This document shows, in pieces, positions 51,962-62,900 of a stretch of 64,000 nucleotides of DNA (position 1 is the first letter of the stretch; each line of letters opens with the position of its first letter). The notes below the pieces were generated by a model. The model saw only the letters and a list, made by a program, of their open reading frames with translations. It searched no databases and had not been told where the DNA came from. This DNA comes from Bacillota bacterium (GTDB lineage Bacteria > Bacillota > Clostridia > Christensenellales > Aristaeellaceae), in NCBI GenBank assembly GCA_023436585.1, contig JAEZIN010000012.1, forward strand, positions 224,744 to 288,743. Direction: 5' to 3'. The translations under genes and the position numbers were made by a program.

Positions 51962-52402
51962 GTGGGCAAAGATTTATCTACGGCTGATATACAGAAGTTG
52001 CTCCGGGAAAGCGGAAAATTTGAACAGTTCCTGAACACAAGCGGCAGCGCGGTAGATAACCCTACCCTTCATACCACTTTGTCGGCCCTTCAGCAGATCA
52101 GCGGCCTTACCATCGCGCAGATCGCCGACGCGGCGCTGTTGAGCCACCCATATGCCTATCAGGTTTTCAGTGGAAAGCGCAATCCAGGCCGGGATGTACT
52201 TGTCTGCATCACGCTTGCCATGGGCCTGGACCTTGACTGGACGCAGAAACTTTTGCGGCTGGCAAACAAGGGGGAGCTGTATCCCAGGGTTCGCCGCGAC
52301 GCCGCCATCATTTTCGGTATACACCACCGCTATACGCTTGCCCAGATGGAAGATATGCTTCTTGGTCTGGGGGAAGCTACGTTGATCGTCCGGATGCCAT
52401 AA
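51962..52402 (+). CDS. XRE-type helix-turn-helix regulator
   Basis: 146 residues from a GTG at 51962, seven bases after GGAGG. The central part (SALQQISGLTIAQIADAALL through YAYQVFSGKRNPGRD, about 40-78) has the helix-turn-helix layout of XRE/Cro-type repressors. A helical C-terminal part (RDAAIIFGIHHRYTLAQMEDML) may sense a signal or dimerise. It lies 19 bases before the LRR kinase gene and probably regulates it, itself and perhaps the divergent block. Confidence 0.78.
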   Translation: MGKDLSTADIQKLLRESGKFEQFLNTSGSAVDNPTLHTTLSALQQISGLTIAQIADAALLSHPYAYQVFSGKRNPGRDVLVCITLAMGLDLDWTQKLLRLANKGELYPRVRRDAAIIFGIHHRYTLAQMEDMLLGLGEATLIVRMP

Positions 52403-52421
52403 TTTTCTTGGAGATATGATG

Positions 52422-54335
52422 ATGGGAGATCTGCAGGCGTTTATAGCCGATTATCAAGCCACATGCATCGTACCGGATCTGCCGGACAGCATTGATCAAT
52501 CCTATCATGTGAACGGCTGCCTCAAGCATAACCCGAGCCAGCAGGTCTTTTTGCTTCGGGGCAAGGAGGATGAAACTTCCTGTATTTTAAAGGTCGCGCC
52601 GCGCGGTGGCCTGAACAAGCTGATGCGGGAGCATCGCTTGCTGTTAAAACTTCACGACAGCTCTTTCCCCCATCCGATCACCTGCTTTGCCAGGGCCGAG
52701 CACGCTTTTCTTCTTCGGGAGTACATCCCGGGCAGGTCTTTGGCAGACTACATGGAGAGCTGCGAGGCAATACCGGTGAGCAAGGCGCTTTCTATCACGT
52801 GCAAGGTGTGCAGCATTGTAGAAAAACTGCATGCCATGGACCCGCCCATTATACACAGGGATATCAAGCCTCAAAACATCATATTGTCCGACAGCGGTAC
52901 CATTCATCTGGTCGATCTGGATACTGTACAGGCCCAATCACCTGAAAAATCCTATGACACGGAGATACTGGGCACTGCCTTAACCGCCGCGCCGGAACAG
53001 TTCGGTTACAAAAGGTGCGATGTGCGGGCGGATGTGTACGGCATCGGAATGTTGCTTGTATTTTTACTGACAGGCGGCTATGACGCGGACCGGCTGAAGA
53101 AGCTGCGCATTTCTCCTGCCCTCAAGCGTATTGTAAGAAAATGTATTCGCTTTGACCCGGAAAGAAGATACTCCTCCGTCCGCATATTGCGAAAGCGGCT
53201 GGAGGCTTATTCCGCGCGCTGGCGGAATTTTTTCATCAGGGCTGCATGCGTTGTTCTGCTTTCTTGCGCAGCGGCAGGCATATACACAAACCGCACCGGA
53301 CTTTTAAGCGGCATGGGTACAATCATCCAGCAAATGAACCAAGGCGCTTACATATTCAAATCCCAGCTCATTGAAAAAGCCGTGCGGCAGCGGCTGAACC
53401 GCAGCGAAGGCGATATCAGCCTGGAGGAAATGCGGGGCATTACAGAATTTTTTCTATTGGGCGACACGCCTTACCTGAATTGGGGCGACGCCTATTCCTT
53501 TGGCTTTACATTGCACCTTCATGGAACGGACAAAGTAGGCGGGTATGCCATACTTACGGATTTATCGGACCTGCAATTTATGCCGAACCTGAAAAAGCTG
53601 TCACTGATGCGTTTGGGCCTTTCCGACATCACGGCTTTAAGCAATCTTTCGCTTACCCATCTATCCCTGTGCGACAACCGGATTGCGGATATTAAGCCTT
53701 TATATGGCATGAAGCTTTTACAGGAACTGGATATCAGCAACAATCCGATATCTGATATAACCGGCATGGCTGATTTCACAAGACTGGAAAGGCTGAATAT
53801 CAGCGATACCCTCGTCTCCAACCTTGACGCCATTGCAGGCATGAATTTGAGATCGCTGTGGCTGTATGAAATGCCGCGAAACATGGATTACTCGAAGCTT
53901 GACACGCTTTCAAAGCTGGAGGAGTTCGGCAGCCGCGCCCTGCCGGCCGAAGGAATCAGCGAACTGTCCAAAGTGGAAACCTTAAGGAGCATTCTTCTCT
54001 TTTTCAGCGAACTGAAAACCTTGCAGCCCCTTATGAACATGAAGGATATGAACTATCTCAACCTCTTTGGGACGCAGCTGAACAATCTTGACGGGATTAC
54101 CGAGTTCAAAAATCTGATCAGCCTGAGCATCAATGACAATAGAATCAGCGATTTGAGCTTATTGGCGGGCAATCCCACCATCAAGGAGCTTACCTTGTGT
54201 GATAATCCCATTGAAGATTTCGCGCCGCTTTTTCAAATGCCGGCCTTGAAGAAAGTGACGCTGACACGCGGGCAGGAAACGCATTTTACAATGCCCTTGA
54301 ATGACTTGCCGTTTGAAGTAAGGTTCGATCATTGA
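52422..54335 (+). CDS. Receptor-like serine/threonine kinase with leucine-rich repeats
   Basis: 637 residues from the ATG at 52422, eight bases after GGAG. Residues 20-260 are a kinase with lysine in CILKVAPR, an intact catalytic loop HRDIKPQN (about 145), VDLDT in place of DFG, and an activation segment GTALTAAPEQFGY; the glycine loop is poorly conserved. One membrane helix at about 269-291 is followed, presumably outside the cell, by a linker and internalin-like leucine-rich repeats of about 22 residues (LTHLSLCDNRIADI, LQELDISNNPISDI, LERLNISDTLVSNL; about 390-620). It is thus a bacterial analogue of receptor kinases, with domain order opposite to that of plants. Co-transcribed with the XRE regulator. 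Confidence 0.9.
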   Translation: MGDLQAFIADYQATCIVPDLPDSIDQSYHVNGCLKHNPSQQVFLLRGKEDETSCILKVAPRGGLNKLMREHRLLLKLHDSSFPHPITCFARAEHAFLLREYIPGRSLADYMESCEAIPVSKALSITCKVCSIVEKLHAMDPPIIHRDIKPQNIILSDSGTIHLVDLDTVQAQSPEKSYDTEILGTALTAAPEQFGYKRCDVRADVYGIGMLLVFLLTGGYDADRLKKLRISPALKRIVRKCIRFDPERRYSSVRILRKRLEAYSARWRNFFIRAACVVLLSCAAAGIYTNRTGLLSGMGTIIQQMNQGAYIFKSQLIEKAVRQRLNRSEGDISLEEMRGITEFFLLGDTPYLNWGDAYSFGFTLHLHGTDKVGGYAILTDLSDLQFMPNLKKLSLMRLGLSDITALSNLSLTHLSLCDNRIADIKPLYGMKLLQELDISNNPISDITGMADFTRLERLNISDTLVSNLDAIAGMNLRSLWLYEMPRNMDYSKLDTLSKLEEFGSRALPAEGISELSKVETLRSILLFFSELKTLQPLMNMKDMNYLNLFGTQLNNLDGITEFKNLISLSINDNRISDLSLLAGNPTIKELTLCDNPIEDFAPLFQMPALKKVTLTRGQETHFTMPLNDLPFEVRFDH

Positions 54336-54455
54336 TTTCAAGAAAAACGCATCCCGCCGGCAGTTCATTAGCTGGCGTGATTTTATTGTTTTTTTTAGGC
54401 TTATTGCCTTCCGCAAATGAAGCAATACCGCAACCGGCAGAAAAACCAAAAAAGG

Positions 54456-54479
54456 GATGCGCATGATCCGTTACGCATC
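54456..54479. terminator. Bidirectional terminator between convergent genes
   Basis: Stem gatgcg / cgcatc, extended by G-T and G-C pairs, with a twelve-base loop. The plus side continues TCTTTT; the minus side continues CCCTTTTTTGG, a strong tail for the helicase gene. Confidence 0.7.
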
Positions 54480-54507
54480 TCTTTTCACAGAAACTTTTTA
54501 TATAACG

Positions 54508-57500
54508 TTACCGGTATGCCCTGTACAACACGAAATCCTGCATTTCCTTTTTAAAGCCAACTTCATGCAAGGCATCCGCAGCCTCCGGGGGATACTCCTT
54601 TACGGTAAGCCGCGTCTGCGTGGGAAAAACGCGGCGGCTGGAGTACATCTGTACGAAGACGCGCAGCGTCTCCGCCAGCGATTCTTCTTCAAAAACCCGC
54701 AGCGTCTTTCCCTGGCGCTCGAATACTGCGACGGGAACCCCCTGCCGCAGCGCCACCGCATTGCCCGGCAGATTCATGAACGGCCTTTCCGGAATATGCG
54801 CCAGGTATTTCCCGTAGGGCTGGGCTGGGTCTGCCGCCGGCAGCCATATGATTTCCTCTGCGGGATGTTCCAGGCTTTGCATGACGCCAGCAAAATCATT
54901 GTCCCGTATGAACTGCATACCGGACAGCCCTTCAATGAAATATCCGCGCCTAACGCGTCCCGTATATTCCCACAGCCGCAATAGCTTCACCGCTTCGTTC
55001 CAGTCAAGGCCTTGGGCCGTCTCCCTGCAAAGAATGATACACCTGTCAAAAGCCCGCTCCAGGCGCTGTTCCATGGAGAGGTCCTTCAGCGGACGTAAAA
55101 GCTCCCACCGGCCGGAGGTGGCTGCCATGACGCGGGCATTCACCTTTCTTCTCGTCGTCACTTTATCATTTTGACCCGCGTTCAGCCATTGGCGGATGGG
55201 CACAAAGCTGTCAGCCCTGGCAAGCCCTTTTTCCGCCAGGTGCAGCAGCGTATCCTGCACGGCGCCGTCGCCCAGCATAGAGCTAAGGCTGTGCGGAAAG
55301 CTGGCGCCTCTTTTTTGAAGCGCGTCAAAAAGCAGCTTTTCCCGGTCATTGAGAAGACCGCCAGACTGCGAAATATCCGCGTCCCAGTCGGTATCTTCAT
55401 ACAGATGAAAACTCAGTTCGGATTCCGGCGTAATGCGCCAGACCATCCGGCCCTGGGCCAGCAAGGAATCCAGCATCTCCGGGCGGTAACCGCCCACCCT
55501 TGTTGGCAGCAGTACGGTTTCCCACCAGGCAGGCGGATAGGCAGCGCCGCAAAGCGGCTTGAGCGCCGCTTCCAGCTGCTCCTTGGGCGGGGCCGGGCTG
55601 TACAGGCGGCTGGCCAGCAGCGCTGCGTACCGCTCGGGCGGAAGCGTTTTAGTCTGCTTGCGCCGCATGTATACCGTTTCCTTGACCGCCTTGTCAAACA
55701 GCTGCGCGTGATAGAAAAGCCCCTGATATTCCACGGCGCTGCCGCTTTGGCACAGCGATGAGAGGACACTTCGCGCCGCTTCCTCCATCAAACCGTACCG
55801 CTGGGCCACCTGTTCCGCGGCCTGCGGGCCGCGGTAGCGCAGGAGCCTTCGCAGAATATGTTCCTTTACTTCCCTGTCCCCATGGAGGAACGCGGCCTCA
55901 TACTCACCGGCGTGCTCCGCCGCAATCCACAGGCCAGGCTCAATGTACTTCGCCTGCTCCCTTTGCTCCAGCGCTTCCAGCCATTCCGGCGGAACATTCA
56001 GTTCACCGGCCTCCAGATCGCCATCGATCATCAAAAGCGTGTGAAGCTGCACTTCATTTTCCGGCAGGCGCGTCCGCTCCGTCACCTGCTTCAATTGCTG
56101 CGGTGCCGGATCAATGCTCCTGGCATTTTTAAGAGCTTCCTCCACCGCGACAAATACGCCGGACGGCGTCGGCGTATACTCGTATAGCATGGAGGCCTCC
56201 GTCTGTCTTCTTAATGTCAGCGACATAGGCGACGGCGTCTCTGGGTATAGTTCCACTACCCTGATGGACCCAGCGCGGATGGCGTTCAATACCTGCTCGA
56301 CACCACCTACATCCCAGTAGTCCTCCAGGCACTCCCGCTTTGTTTCCCTCACCAGGGGGTGCTTTTCACACTGTATCAGGGAATCCAGCATTTGGGCGCT
56401 GCGCATCCGTTGCACCCACAGGGGTTGGCGGCCCGCATTTTTGACACCCATCATCAGCGCCCGGGCGGCATTGTAGCGAAACGCCATGCTGTACACCGGC
56501 GTTACCGGCAGTACCGCCTTGAGTATTGCACCGGCCGTTTCAGGAGAAACGGCTTGTAATATCCTTTGGGGCAGAAGCCTGTCCTCATAGGGAAAAAGCA
56601 AAAAGCCGTCGTCATCCGCCACGAAATTGATGTTCATGCCCGTTTGCGCCTTGGCGGCCTCCATGGCGAGGATGCCCAGCGGCTCATTGACGGGCCGGCC
56701 AAAGATGGAGTGCACCATCATTTGGGGGTTCCCTGCTTCATCCCTGTAGTGCTCCACCAGGATGGTCCTGTCATCCGGCAAAGCGCCGGTGGCCTCGACC
56801 TGACGCATGATGAATTCAAAGGCGCCTTTCATGGCCGCCTCATCCAAACCCAAAGCATACAGCTCGTTTTCCAGTGTGCCCGCTTGGGAGGCTTGCGTCA
56901 GCCTGCGGAGTATCTCGCCAAAAGCATAGCCTGTCCTCAGCCTCCGCCCCCCCATCTCCCCTTTCCAAAAGGGCACCCTCGCGCCGGGCGAAGCCGCGGG
57001 AACGACCGTCACCGTATCCTTTTGAATCCTGGCGATCTGCCATGCAAACGAACCGAGAAGGAACCTGTCCCCCACCCGGCTTTCATACACAAATTCCTCG
57101 TCTAGCTCCCCCAGCTTCACACCGCTTTCCGTTTTGGCTGCATACAACCCCTTGTCAGGTATGGTGCCCCCGGCAGAGACAGCAAGCATGCGGCTATAGG
57201 AATCCTGGTCCACCCGATCATGGATGCGGTCGTACAGCACCCTTGGACGCACGGGAATGTCCCTGTCATGCTCGTAATCCCCGGCCAGCATGCGCAACAC
57301 TTCCCGTACATCCTCCAGCGTCACCTCCCGGAAGGGGTAGGCCCTGGGCAGGATAGCCATGGCCTCGTCCAAATCATACCCGCCGGATGCGGCCATGGAT
57401 ACAAGGTGCTGGGCCAGCACATCCAGGCACAGCCTGGGCGGACGGGAATGCTCCACGCCGCCCTTGCGCACCACCTCCGCCGTCAGGCCGCTGAACAGGC

Positions 57501-58641
57501 TCTCCACCGGCATGCGCGGAAAGATGTACATGGTGCTGACACGGTTGGGGTTATGCCCGGCGCGGCCCAGCCGCTGCATGGTGCTGGAAATCGTGCGTGG
57601 GCAGCCGATTTGAAACACCTGGTCAATATCGCCCACGTCGATGCCCAGTTCCATGGAGGAAGTGGCGCAAAGCAGGCGCAGGTTGCCGCTTCGAAGGGCC
57701 ATTTCCACCTCCAGCCTCTGATCCTTGGAGAGGCTGCCGTGGTGCGTTCTGGCAAAGCCCTCGCCGCCCAACTCGTTCACGTAATAGGCCAGCTTTTCAG
57801 CATAAGCCCGGCCCTCCACAAAGGCGATGACGCTGCGGGCCGTCTGGCAGCGGTCGTAAACCGATTTGGCGATCTCCTGCCAGGCGGCATCCTTTTTGAT
57901 TTCGCTGGTATCCCTTATGGGGCTGGTAATGATGAGGCTGACTTCCTTGCGCATTTTCGGCGCGGCGATGGAGACCTTGTCAGGGGAGAGATACTCCGCC
58001 GCTCTTGAAAGCGGCTCAATGGTAGCGGAAAGGCCGATTCGCTGGAGCGGGGACGCGCAAAGCCTGTCCAGCCTTGCAATGGACAGCATCAAATGCGCGC
58101 CGCGCTTGGTATCGATCATGGCGTGCAGCTCATCGATAATAAGCCATTTGGCCGTGCGCAGCATGGATTGGCCCGATTTGCTTGTCAGCATCAGGAATAG
58201 GGATTCCGGCGTGGTGATCAATATATGCGGCGGCTTCTTCACCATCCTGTGGCGCTCGCTTTGGGGCGTATCCCCTGTACGGATGGCGATATCCAAAAGA
58301 GAGACGCTGGTAAAAATATCAGCCAGCAGCGCCTCCTGAGCGATGCCCTCCAGCGGGCGGCGCAGGTTTTCCCGTATGTCGCCCGCCAAGGACTTCAGCG
58401 GCGACACGTAGATCAACTGCAGTTCCTGCTTTAGCGTGCCGTTTCTTGATTCCCCCATGAGCCTGTCAATGAACACCAAAAAGGCGGACAGCGTTTTGCC
58501 CGTGCCTGTAGGCGCGGATACCAGCGTATGCTCCCCATTGGCAATCATCGGCCAGGCGGCCTGCTGCACCGCCGTAGGCTCACCGATGCAGCGCGTGAAC
58601 CAGCGCGCGGTGATGGGATCAAACAATTCCAGGGCACTCAT
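54508..58641 (-). CDS. lhr: Lhr-type superfamily 2 DNA helicase
   Basis: 1377 residues from the ATG at 58641, ten bases after GGAG. Walker A APTGTGKT (about 44), DELH box IDELHAM (about 170), SATIEPLSRA, and helicase motifs SMELGIDVGDIDQV and QRLGRAGHNPN identify a large Lhr ("long helicase-related") protein. The C-terminal half (about 850-1377) matches full-length Lhr, which adds winged-helix and C-terminal domains to the Lhr core. It translocates on single-stranded DNA and is linked to DNA repair. Monocistronic, divergent from the esterase gene. Confidence 0.93.
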   Translation of the reverse strand: MSALELFDPITARWFTRCIGEPTAVQQAAWPMIANGEHTLVSAPTGTGKTLSAFLVFIDRLMGESRNGTLKQELQLIYVSPLKSLAGDIRENLRRPLEGIAQEALLADIFTSVSLLDIAIRTGDTPQSERHRMVKKPPHILITTPESLFLMLTSKSGQSMLRTAKWLIIDELHAMIDTKRGAHLMLSIARLDRLCASPLQRIGLSATIEPLSRAAEYLSPDKVSIAAPKMRKEVSLIITSPIRDTSEIKKDAAWQEIAKSVYDRCQTARSVIAFVEGRAYAEKLAYYVNELGGEGFARTHHGSLSKDQRLEVEMALRSGNLRLLCATSSMELGIDVGDIDQVFQIGCPRTISSTMQRLGRAGHNPNRVSTMYIFPRMPVESLFSGLTAEVVRKGGVEHSRPPRLCLDVLAQHLVSMAASGGYDLDEAMAILPRAYPFREVTLEDVREVLRMLAGDYEHDRDIPVRPRVLYDRIHDRVDQDSYSRMLAVSAGGTIPDKGLYAAKTESGVKLGELDEEFVYESRVGDRFLLGSFAWQIARIQKDTVTVVPAASPGARVPFWKGEMGGRRLRTGYAFGEILRRLTQASQAGTLENELYALGLDEAAMKGAFEFIMRQVEATGALPDDRTILVEHYRDEAGNPQMMVHSIFGRPVNEPLGILAMEAAKAQTGMNINFVADDDGFLLFPYEDRLLPQRILQAVSPETAGAILKAVLPVTPVYSMAFRYNAARALMMGVKNAGRQPLWVQRMRSAQMLDSLIQCEKHPLVRETKRECLEDYWDVGGVEQVLNAIRAGSIRVVELYPETPSPMSLTLRRQTEASMLYEYTPTPSGVFVAVEEALKNARSIDPAPQQLKQVTERTRLPENEVQLHTLLMIDGDLEAGELNVPPEWLEALEQREQAKYIEPGLWIAAEHAGEYEAAFLHGDREVKEHILRRLLRYRGPQAAEQVAQRYGLMEEAARSVLSSLCQSGSAVEYQGLFYHAQLFDKAVKETVYMRRKQTKTLPPERYAALLASRLYSPAPPKEQLEAALKPLCGAAYPPAWWETVLLPTRVGGYRPEMLDSLLAQGRMVWRITPESELSFHLYEDTDWDADISQSGGLLNDREKLLFDALQKRGASFPHSLSSMLGDGAVQDTLLHLAEKGLARADSFVPIRQWLNAGQNDKVTTRRKVNARVMAATSGRWELLRPLKDLSMEQRLERAFDRCIILCRETAQGLDWNEAVKLLRLWEYTGRVRRGYFIEGLSGMQFIRDNDFAGVMQSLEHPAEEIIWLPAADPAQPYGKYLAHIPERPFMNLPGNAVALRQGVPVAVFERQGKTLRVFEEESLAETLRVFVQMYSSRRVFPTQTRLTVKEYPPEAADALHEVGFKKEMQDFVLYRAYR

Positions 58642-58839
58642 AGGCAATGCGCTCCAATCAGGTATTACGTCACCTTTCCATTTTCTTCACCGGCTGCCTT
58701 TTTCCCTCCATTGCAAAGTGTGCATGCCTCCTCATCTTGTGACATGCGATGCCATTTCTTCCGGCTCTTTCCCGCCGCGCACAATCGTGGTATCATGGAT
58801 GCAGCCATCACTGCACAATGAACGGGAGGCAATGCCGCT

Positions 58840-59697
58840 ATGTTGTACGAATGCAAAAAGATCCATGTGGATTACCAAAAGGCCGGAGCCGAACAGGATG
58901 GTTACCAGCCGCTTCTATACGCGTATCTTTTGGATCAGAGCCGGGATATAACGGCAAGCTCCCGCCGGCCGGCCGTGATCATATGCCCCGGCGGTGGCTA
59001 CTCCTTCAAGTCTGACCGGGAGGGCGAACCTGTCGCCATGCGGTTCCTGGCCGAAGGCATCCATGCTTTTGTACTTCAATACAGCGTAGTGCCTTCCCGG
59101 TATCCCAGCGCGGCCCTGGAGCTGGCCGCCGCTGTGATGCTGGTGCGGGAAAACGCCGAAAAGTATGGCATCTATCCGAATCAAATCTATATTGCCGGCT
59201 TCTCGGCGGGGGGACATCTGTGTGCCACATTGGGCACATTGTGGGATGAACCTGTTTTTGAAAAGGTCTTCGGTGCTGGTATCGCCGGTGAGAAGCCCTG
59301 GCGCCCCGACGGCATGATCTTGTCGTATCCCGTCATCACCATGGGCGAATTTGCGCATGCTGGTTCAAGGGAGCGGTTGCTGGGACCCGATGCGTCTCCC
59401 GGGCGTATAATGGAACTGTCCCTGGAAGAAAGGGTTTGCGAAAAGACCGTGCCCGCCTTTTTATGGCATACCTTTGATGACGGCGCGGTGCCCGTGGAAA
59501 ATTCACTGATGTTCGCTGCGGCGATGCGCAAAGCCAAGGTGCCTTTTGAAATGCACATTTATGAAACAGGCGTTCATGGTTTGTCCCTGTGCGATGAAAC
59601 CACAGCCCAGAATCCAGGGCACCTGATGCCGGACAATGCCAACTGGATGCAGATGGCGATCCGGTGGATCAAAAGGCGCGCTGACCAATACAAGTAA
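58840..59697 (+). CDS. Alpha/beta hydrolase, acetyl-esterase type
   Basis: 285 residues, cytosolic. Oxyanion region ICPGGGYSF (about 47-55), nucleophile GFSAGGH (Ser near 122), aspartate in HTFDDGAVP and histidine in ETGVHGLSL complete a triad of the BD-FAE / acetyl-xylan-esterase type. It probably removes acetyl groups from imported oligosaccharides. GGGAGG lies ten bases before the ATG. The GH38 mannosidase follows after 277 bases. Confidence 0.88.
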   Translation: MLYECKKIHVDYQKAGAEQDGYQPLLYAYLLDQSRDITASSRRPAVIICPGGGYSFKSDREGEPVAMRFLAEGIHAFVLQYSVVPSRYPSAALELAAAVMLVRENAEKYGIYPNQIYIAGFSAGGHLCATLGTLWDEPVFEKVFGAGIAGEKPWRPDGMILSYPVITMGEFAHAGSRERLLGPDASPGRIMELSLEERVCEKTVPAFLWHTFDDGAVPVENSLMFAAAMRKAKVPFEMHIYETGVHGLSLCDETTAQNPGHLMPDNANWMQMAIRWIKRRADQYK

Positions 59698-59974
59698 TGA
59701 ATGGACGCAGGCATACTTCCGCTGTAGGCAACCTATGAGGGCAGCCATGCTCAATAGCAGCGTCATGCCACCCGCATGTGCTGGATGAATCCTTTGCCTG
59801 TAAAAGCACACATCGGGAGCAGGGAAACGAAACAGAGTATGGAATAACAAGAGGCAATTACGCTCCATTCATGAAAAAGGGTTGAGATTCCCCGTCCATG
59901 AAAGTGCGTAAATCTTGCTTAGGACCCCGGGCATCATACAAAAGCAGCCTGATTGGCTTTATGGAGGAAACCGG

Positions 59975-62900
59975 ATGAAGTACATGCACAGCGAATGGAA
60001 AGGCCGCCTTCGGCACCGGAAGGAAACGCTCAAGCAGGATCTGTATCTTCCCTTAGGGGACATACGCCTGGAGGGCTTCACCACCATGGCGCATATTTCG
60101 CCCGAAGAAGCCGCTAATGGGCCGTTTGAGCCTGTATCCTTCGGCACCAAATGGGGCCACACCTATGAATATTTCTGGCTACGCGGCTGCGTAACGCTGC
60201 CTAAAGAAGCCGATGGTCAGCGGATCGTTATGAACCTGCGAACCGGCGGAGAATCCACGATCTTTGTGGATGAACAAGCTTTTGGCACCTACCGGGCCGA
60301 CTGGGTCAGGGAACCCCATCATTATCTGGTGGACAATATCCTTACGTCCTGCGGCGAAGCCAATAAGCAATACAATATTTTGATCGAAGCATATGCCGGC
60401 CACTTCTTTCCGGATAGCCCCTTGGGCGGTTGTGCCACAGGCCCTGTACTGTCCAGCGCTTATCAAGACCCCAAAAAAGAAGGTGCACGCGCAACACTGG
60501 AATGCTGCACCTACGGCATTTGGAACGAGGATGCATATCAGCTATATCTGGATGTGGAAACACTTCTTCAAATTTTGGAGCAGACAGACCCCGAAAGCCT
60601 GCGCGCAGACAAAATTGCAGCAGCCCTGGAGAATTTCACCCTGGCAGTGGATTTTGAGCAACCGCTTGAAGGCCGCATTGCGGATTACAAAAAGGCCCGG
60701 AAAGTGCTTCGCCCTGCAATGCAGGCCCACAACGGTTCCACAGCGCCTGTATTCTACGCCGTGGGTAACGCGCACCTGGACCTTGCCTGGCTGTGGCCCA
60801 TGGCCGAAACCCACCGGAAAACAGCCCGTACCTTTGGCGCACAGCTTCGTTTGCTGGAGGAATATCCGCAATACCAGTTCCTGCAAAGCCAGCCGGCCGC
60901 GTATGTCATGTGCCGTGAGCATTATCCCGAACTGTACGGCCGAATCAAAAAGGCGATCGGGGAAGGCCGTTGGATCGCCGAAGGCGCCATGTGGGTAGAA
61001 CCCGACACCAACATGACCAGTGGCGAATCGCTGGTGCGCCAGCTGATCCACGGCAAGCGCTTCTTTAGGGAGGAACTTGGCATTGACAGCGTCGTGCTGT
61101 GGCTGCCCGACACGTTCGGCTATTCCGCCGCCTTACCGCAAATATTAAGGGGCTGCGGCGTCAAGTACCTTGTGACGCAAAAAATCTTCTGGTCCTACAA
61201 CGAGGGAGATACCTTCCCCTATCACTACTTCACCTGGCAGGGCGCAGATGGTTCCAAGATCGATACTTTCCTGCCCACCAGCTATACGTACCGCACAGAT
61301 CCCAAGGAGCTATGCGAAACGTGGAACAAGCGTGTGCAAAAGCGCGGCCTGGATGCGTTCCTGCTGCCGTTTGGCTATGGCGACGGCGGCGGCGGGCCCT
61401 GCCGCGACCATATTGAGTATGCCATGCGCCTAAAGGATGCGGAAGGTGTGCCGAAGGTACAAATGGAGTCCCCAACCCGCTTCTTCGAACTGATGGAAGC
61501 AGATGGCGGACCGCAGCATACATATGTGGGCGAATTGTATTTCTCCGCCCACCGCGGCGTGTATACGTCCCAGGCTGCCATCAAGAAGGGCAACAGAAAG
61601 AGTGAGCTTGCGCTGCGCGAGGCCGAGATGTGGGGCAGCCTAGCGATAATGAAGGGCTTTTCGTATCCGCTCAGCCGCATGGATGCTGCCTGGAAGCGGC
61701 TGCTGCTCAACCAGTTCCACGATATCCTTCCAGGCTCCTCCATCGCGCGCGTGTATGAAGAAGCAAGAAAGGACCATGCCTGGATCATCAGCGAAGCGCA
61801 AGACGTGCAGCAAAGCGCACAACATGCCATTGCGTACGGCGATGGTATTACGGTTTTCAATTCCCTGTCTTTTGAACGGAAAGAGATCGTAACGCTTCCA
61901 GCGGAATTCACGCAAGGCGCAGAAACAGCGGATGGTGTTGCGATACCCGTACAGCACACTGCAAGCGGCGTGCTGGCCTTGGTTGATGTGCCTGCCTGCG
62001 GTGCCACATCCCTTAAACCTGCAAAGACCAATGAGGTCTGCCCTGTCGCCAGCGCAAAGCTGATAAAAGACGGTGCAGTACTGGAAAACGATCTGGTCCG
62101 TGCAATATTCAACAATGATGCAGAGGTTATTTCCTTTTTGGATAAGCAAACCGGACGTGAATATGCCGCGCAGCCGATGAACCGCCTGCTTATGTTCAAA
62201 GATGTTCCGCGCCTGTTTGATGCTTGGGATATCGATTCGAATTACATCCTGCAGCCAGTCAATATAGATGGCCCAGTGAAACTTTCCATTCATGAAGCAA
62301 ACGGTCTGCGCGCCGTTCTTACAATGGAACGCACCATCGCGAATTCCCTCTTCAAACAGGAAATCGTACTTACGGCCAACAGCCGCCGTTTGGATTTCGT
62401 GACCCATGTGGACTGGCACGAGCTGCACCGGCTGCTGAAGGTATCCTTCCCCATGGCGGTTGAAGCAACGAAGGCCATCAACGAAATACAGTTTGGTTAT
62501 CTCACCCGGCCCGCCCACCGCTCCCGCTCCTATGACAGCGACCGCTTCGAGGTCTGCCAGCAGCGCTACAGCGCCCTGTGCGATCAAACCCACGGCGCGG
62601 CTATATTGAACGATTGCAAGTATGGCATCAGCCAATTAGGCAACGACCTGCAGCTTACGCTCCTGCGCGCAGCGGCCAGCCCTGAAATGCGTGCCGACAA
62701 TGGTGAGCACACCTTTACCTATGCGTTCACCGCCTGGGAAGGTCCGTTTGCCGATTCTCCGGTGGTCAGGGAGGCCTATGCCCTCAATGTGCCGCTTCAG
62801 GTAGCGCCGGGAACCTGTAAGGCTTTCAGCGCGTTCTCGCTGGACAAAGCGAATGTGTTCATCGACACGGTAAAGCCGGCCGAAGACGGCAGCGGCGATA

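Noticed and set aside
59698..59974. Possible small gene between the esterase and mannosidase genes
   Set aside because: No frame with a ribosome site or recognisable product; appears to be plain intergenic sequence.
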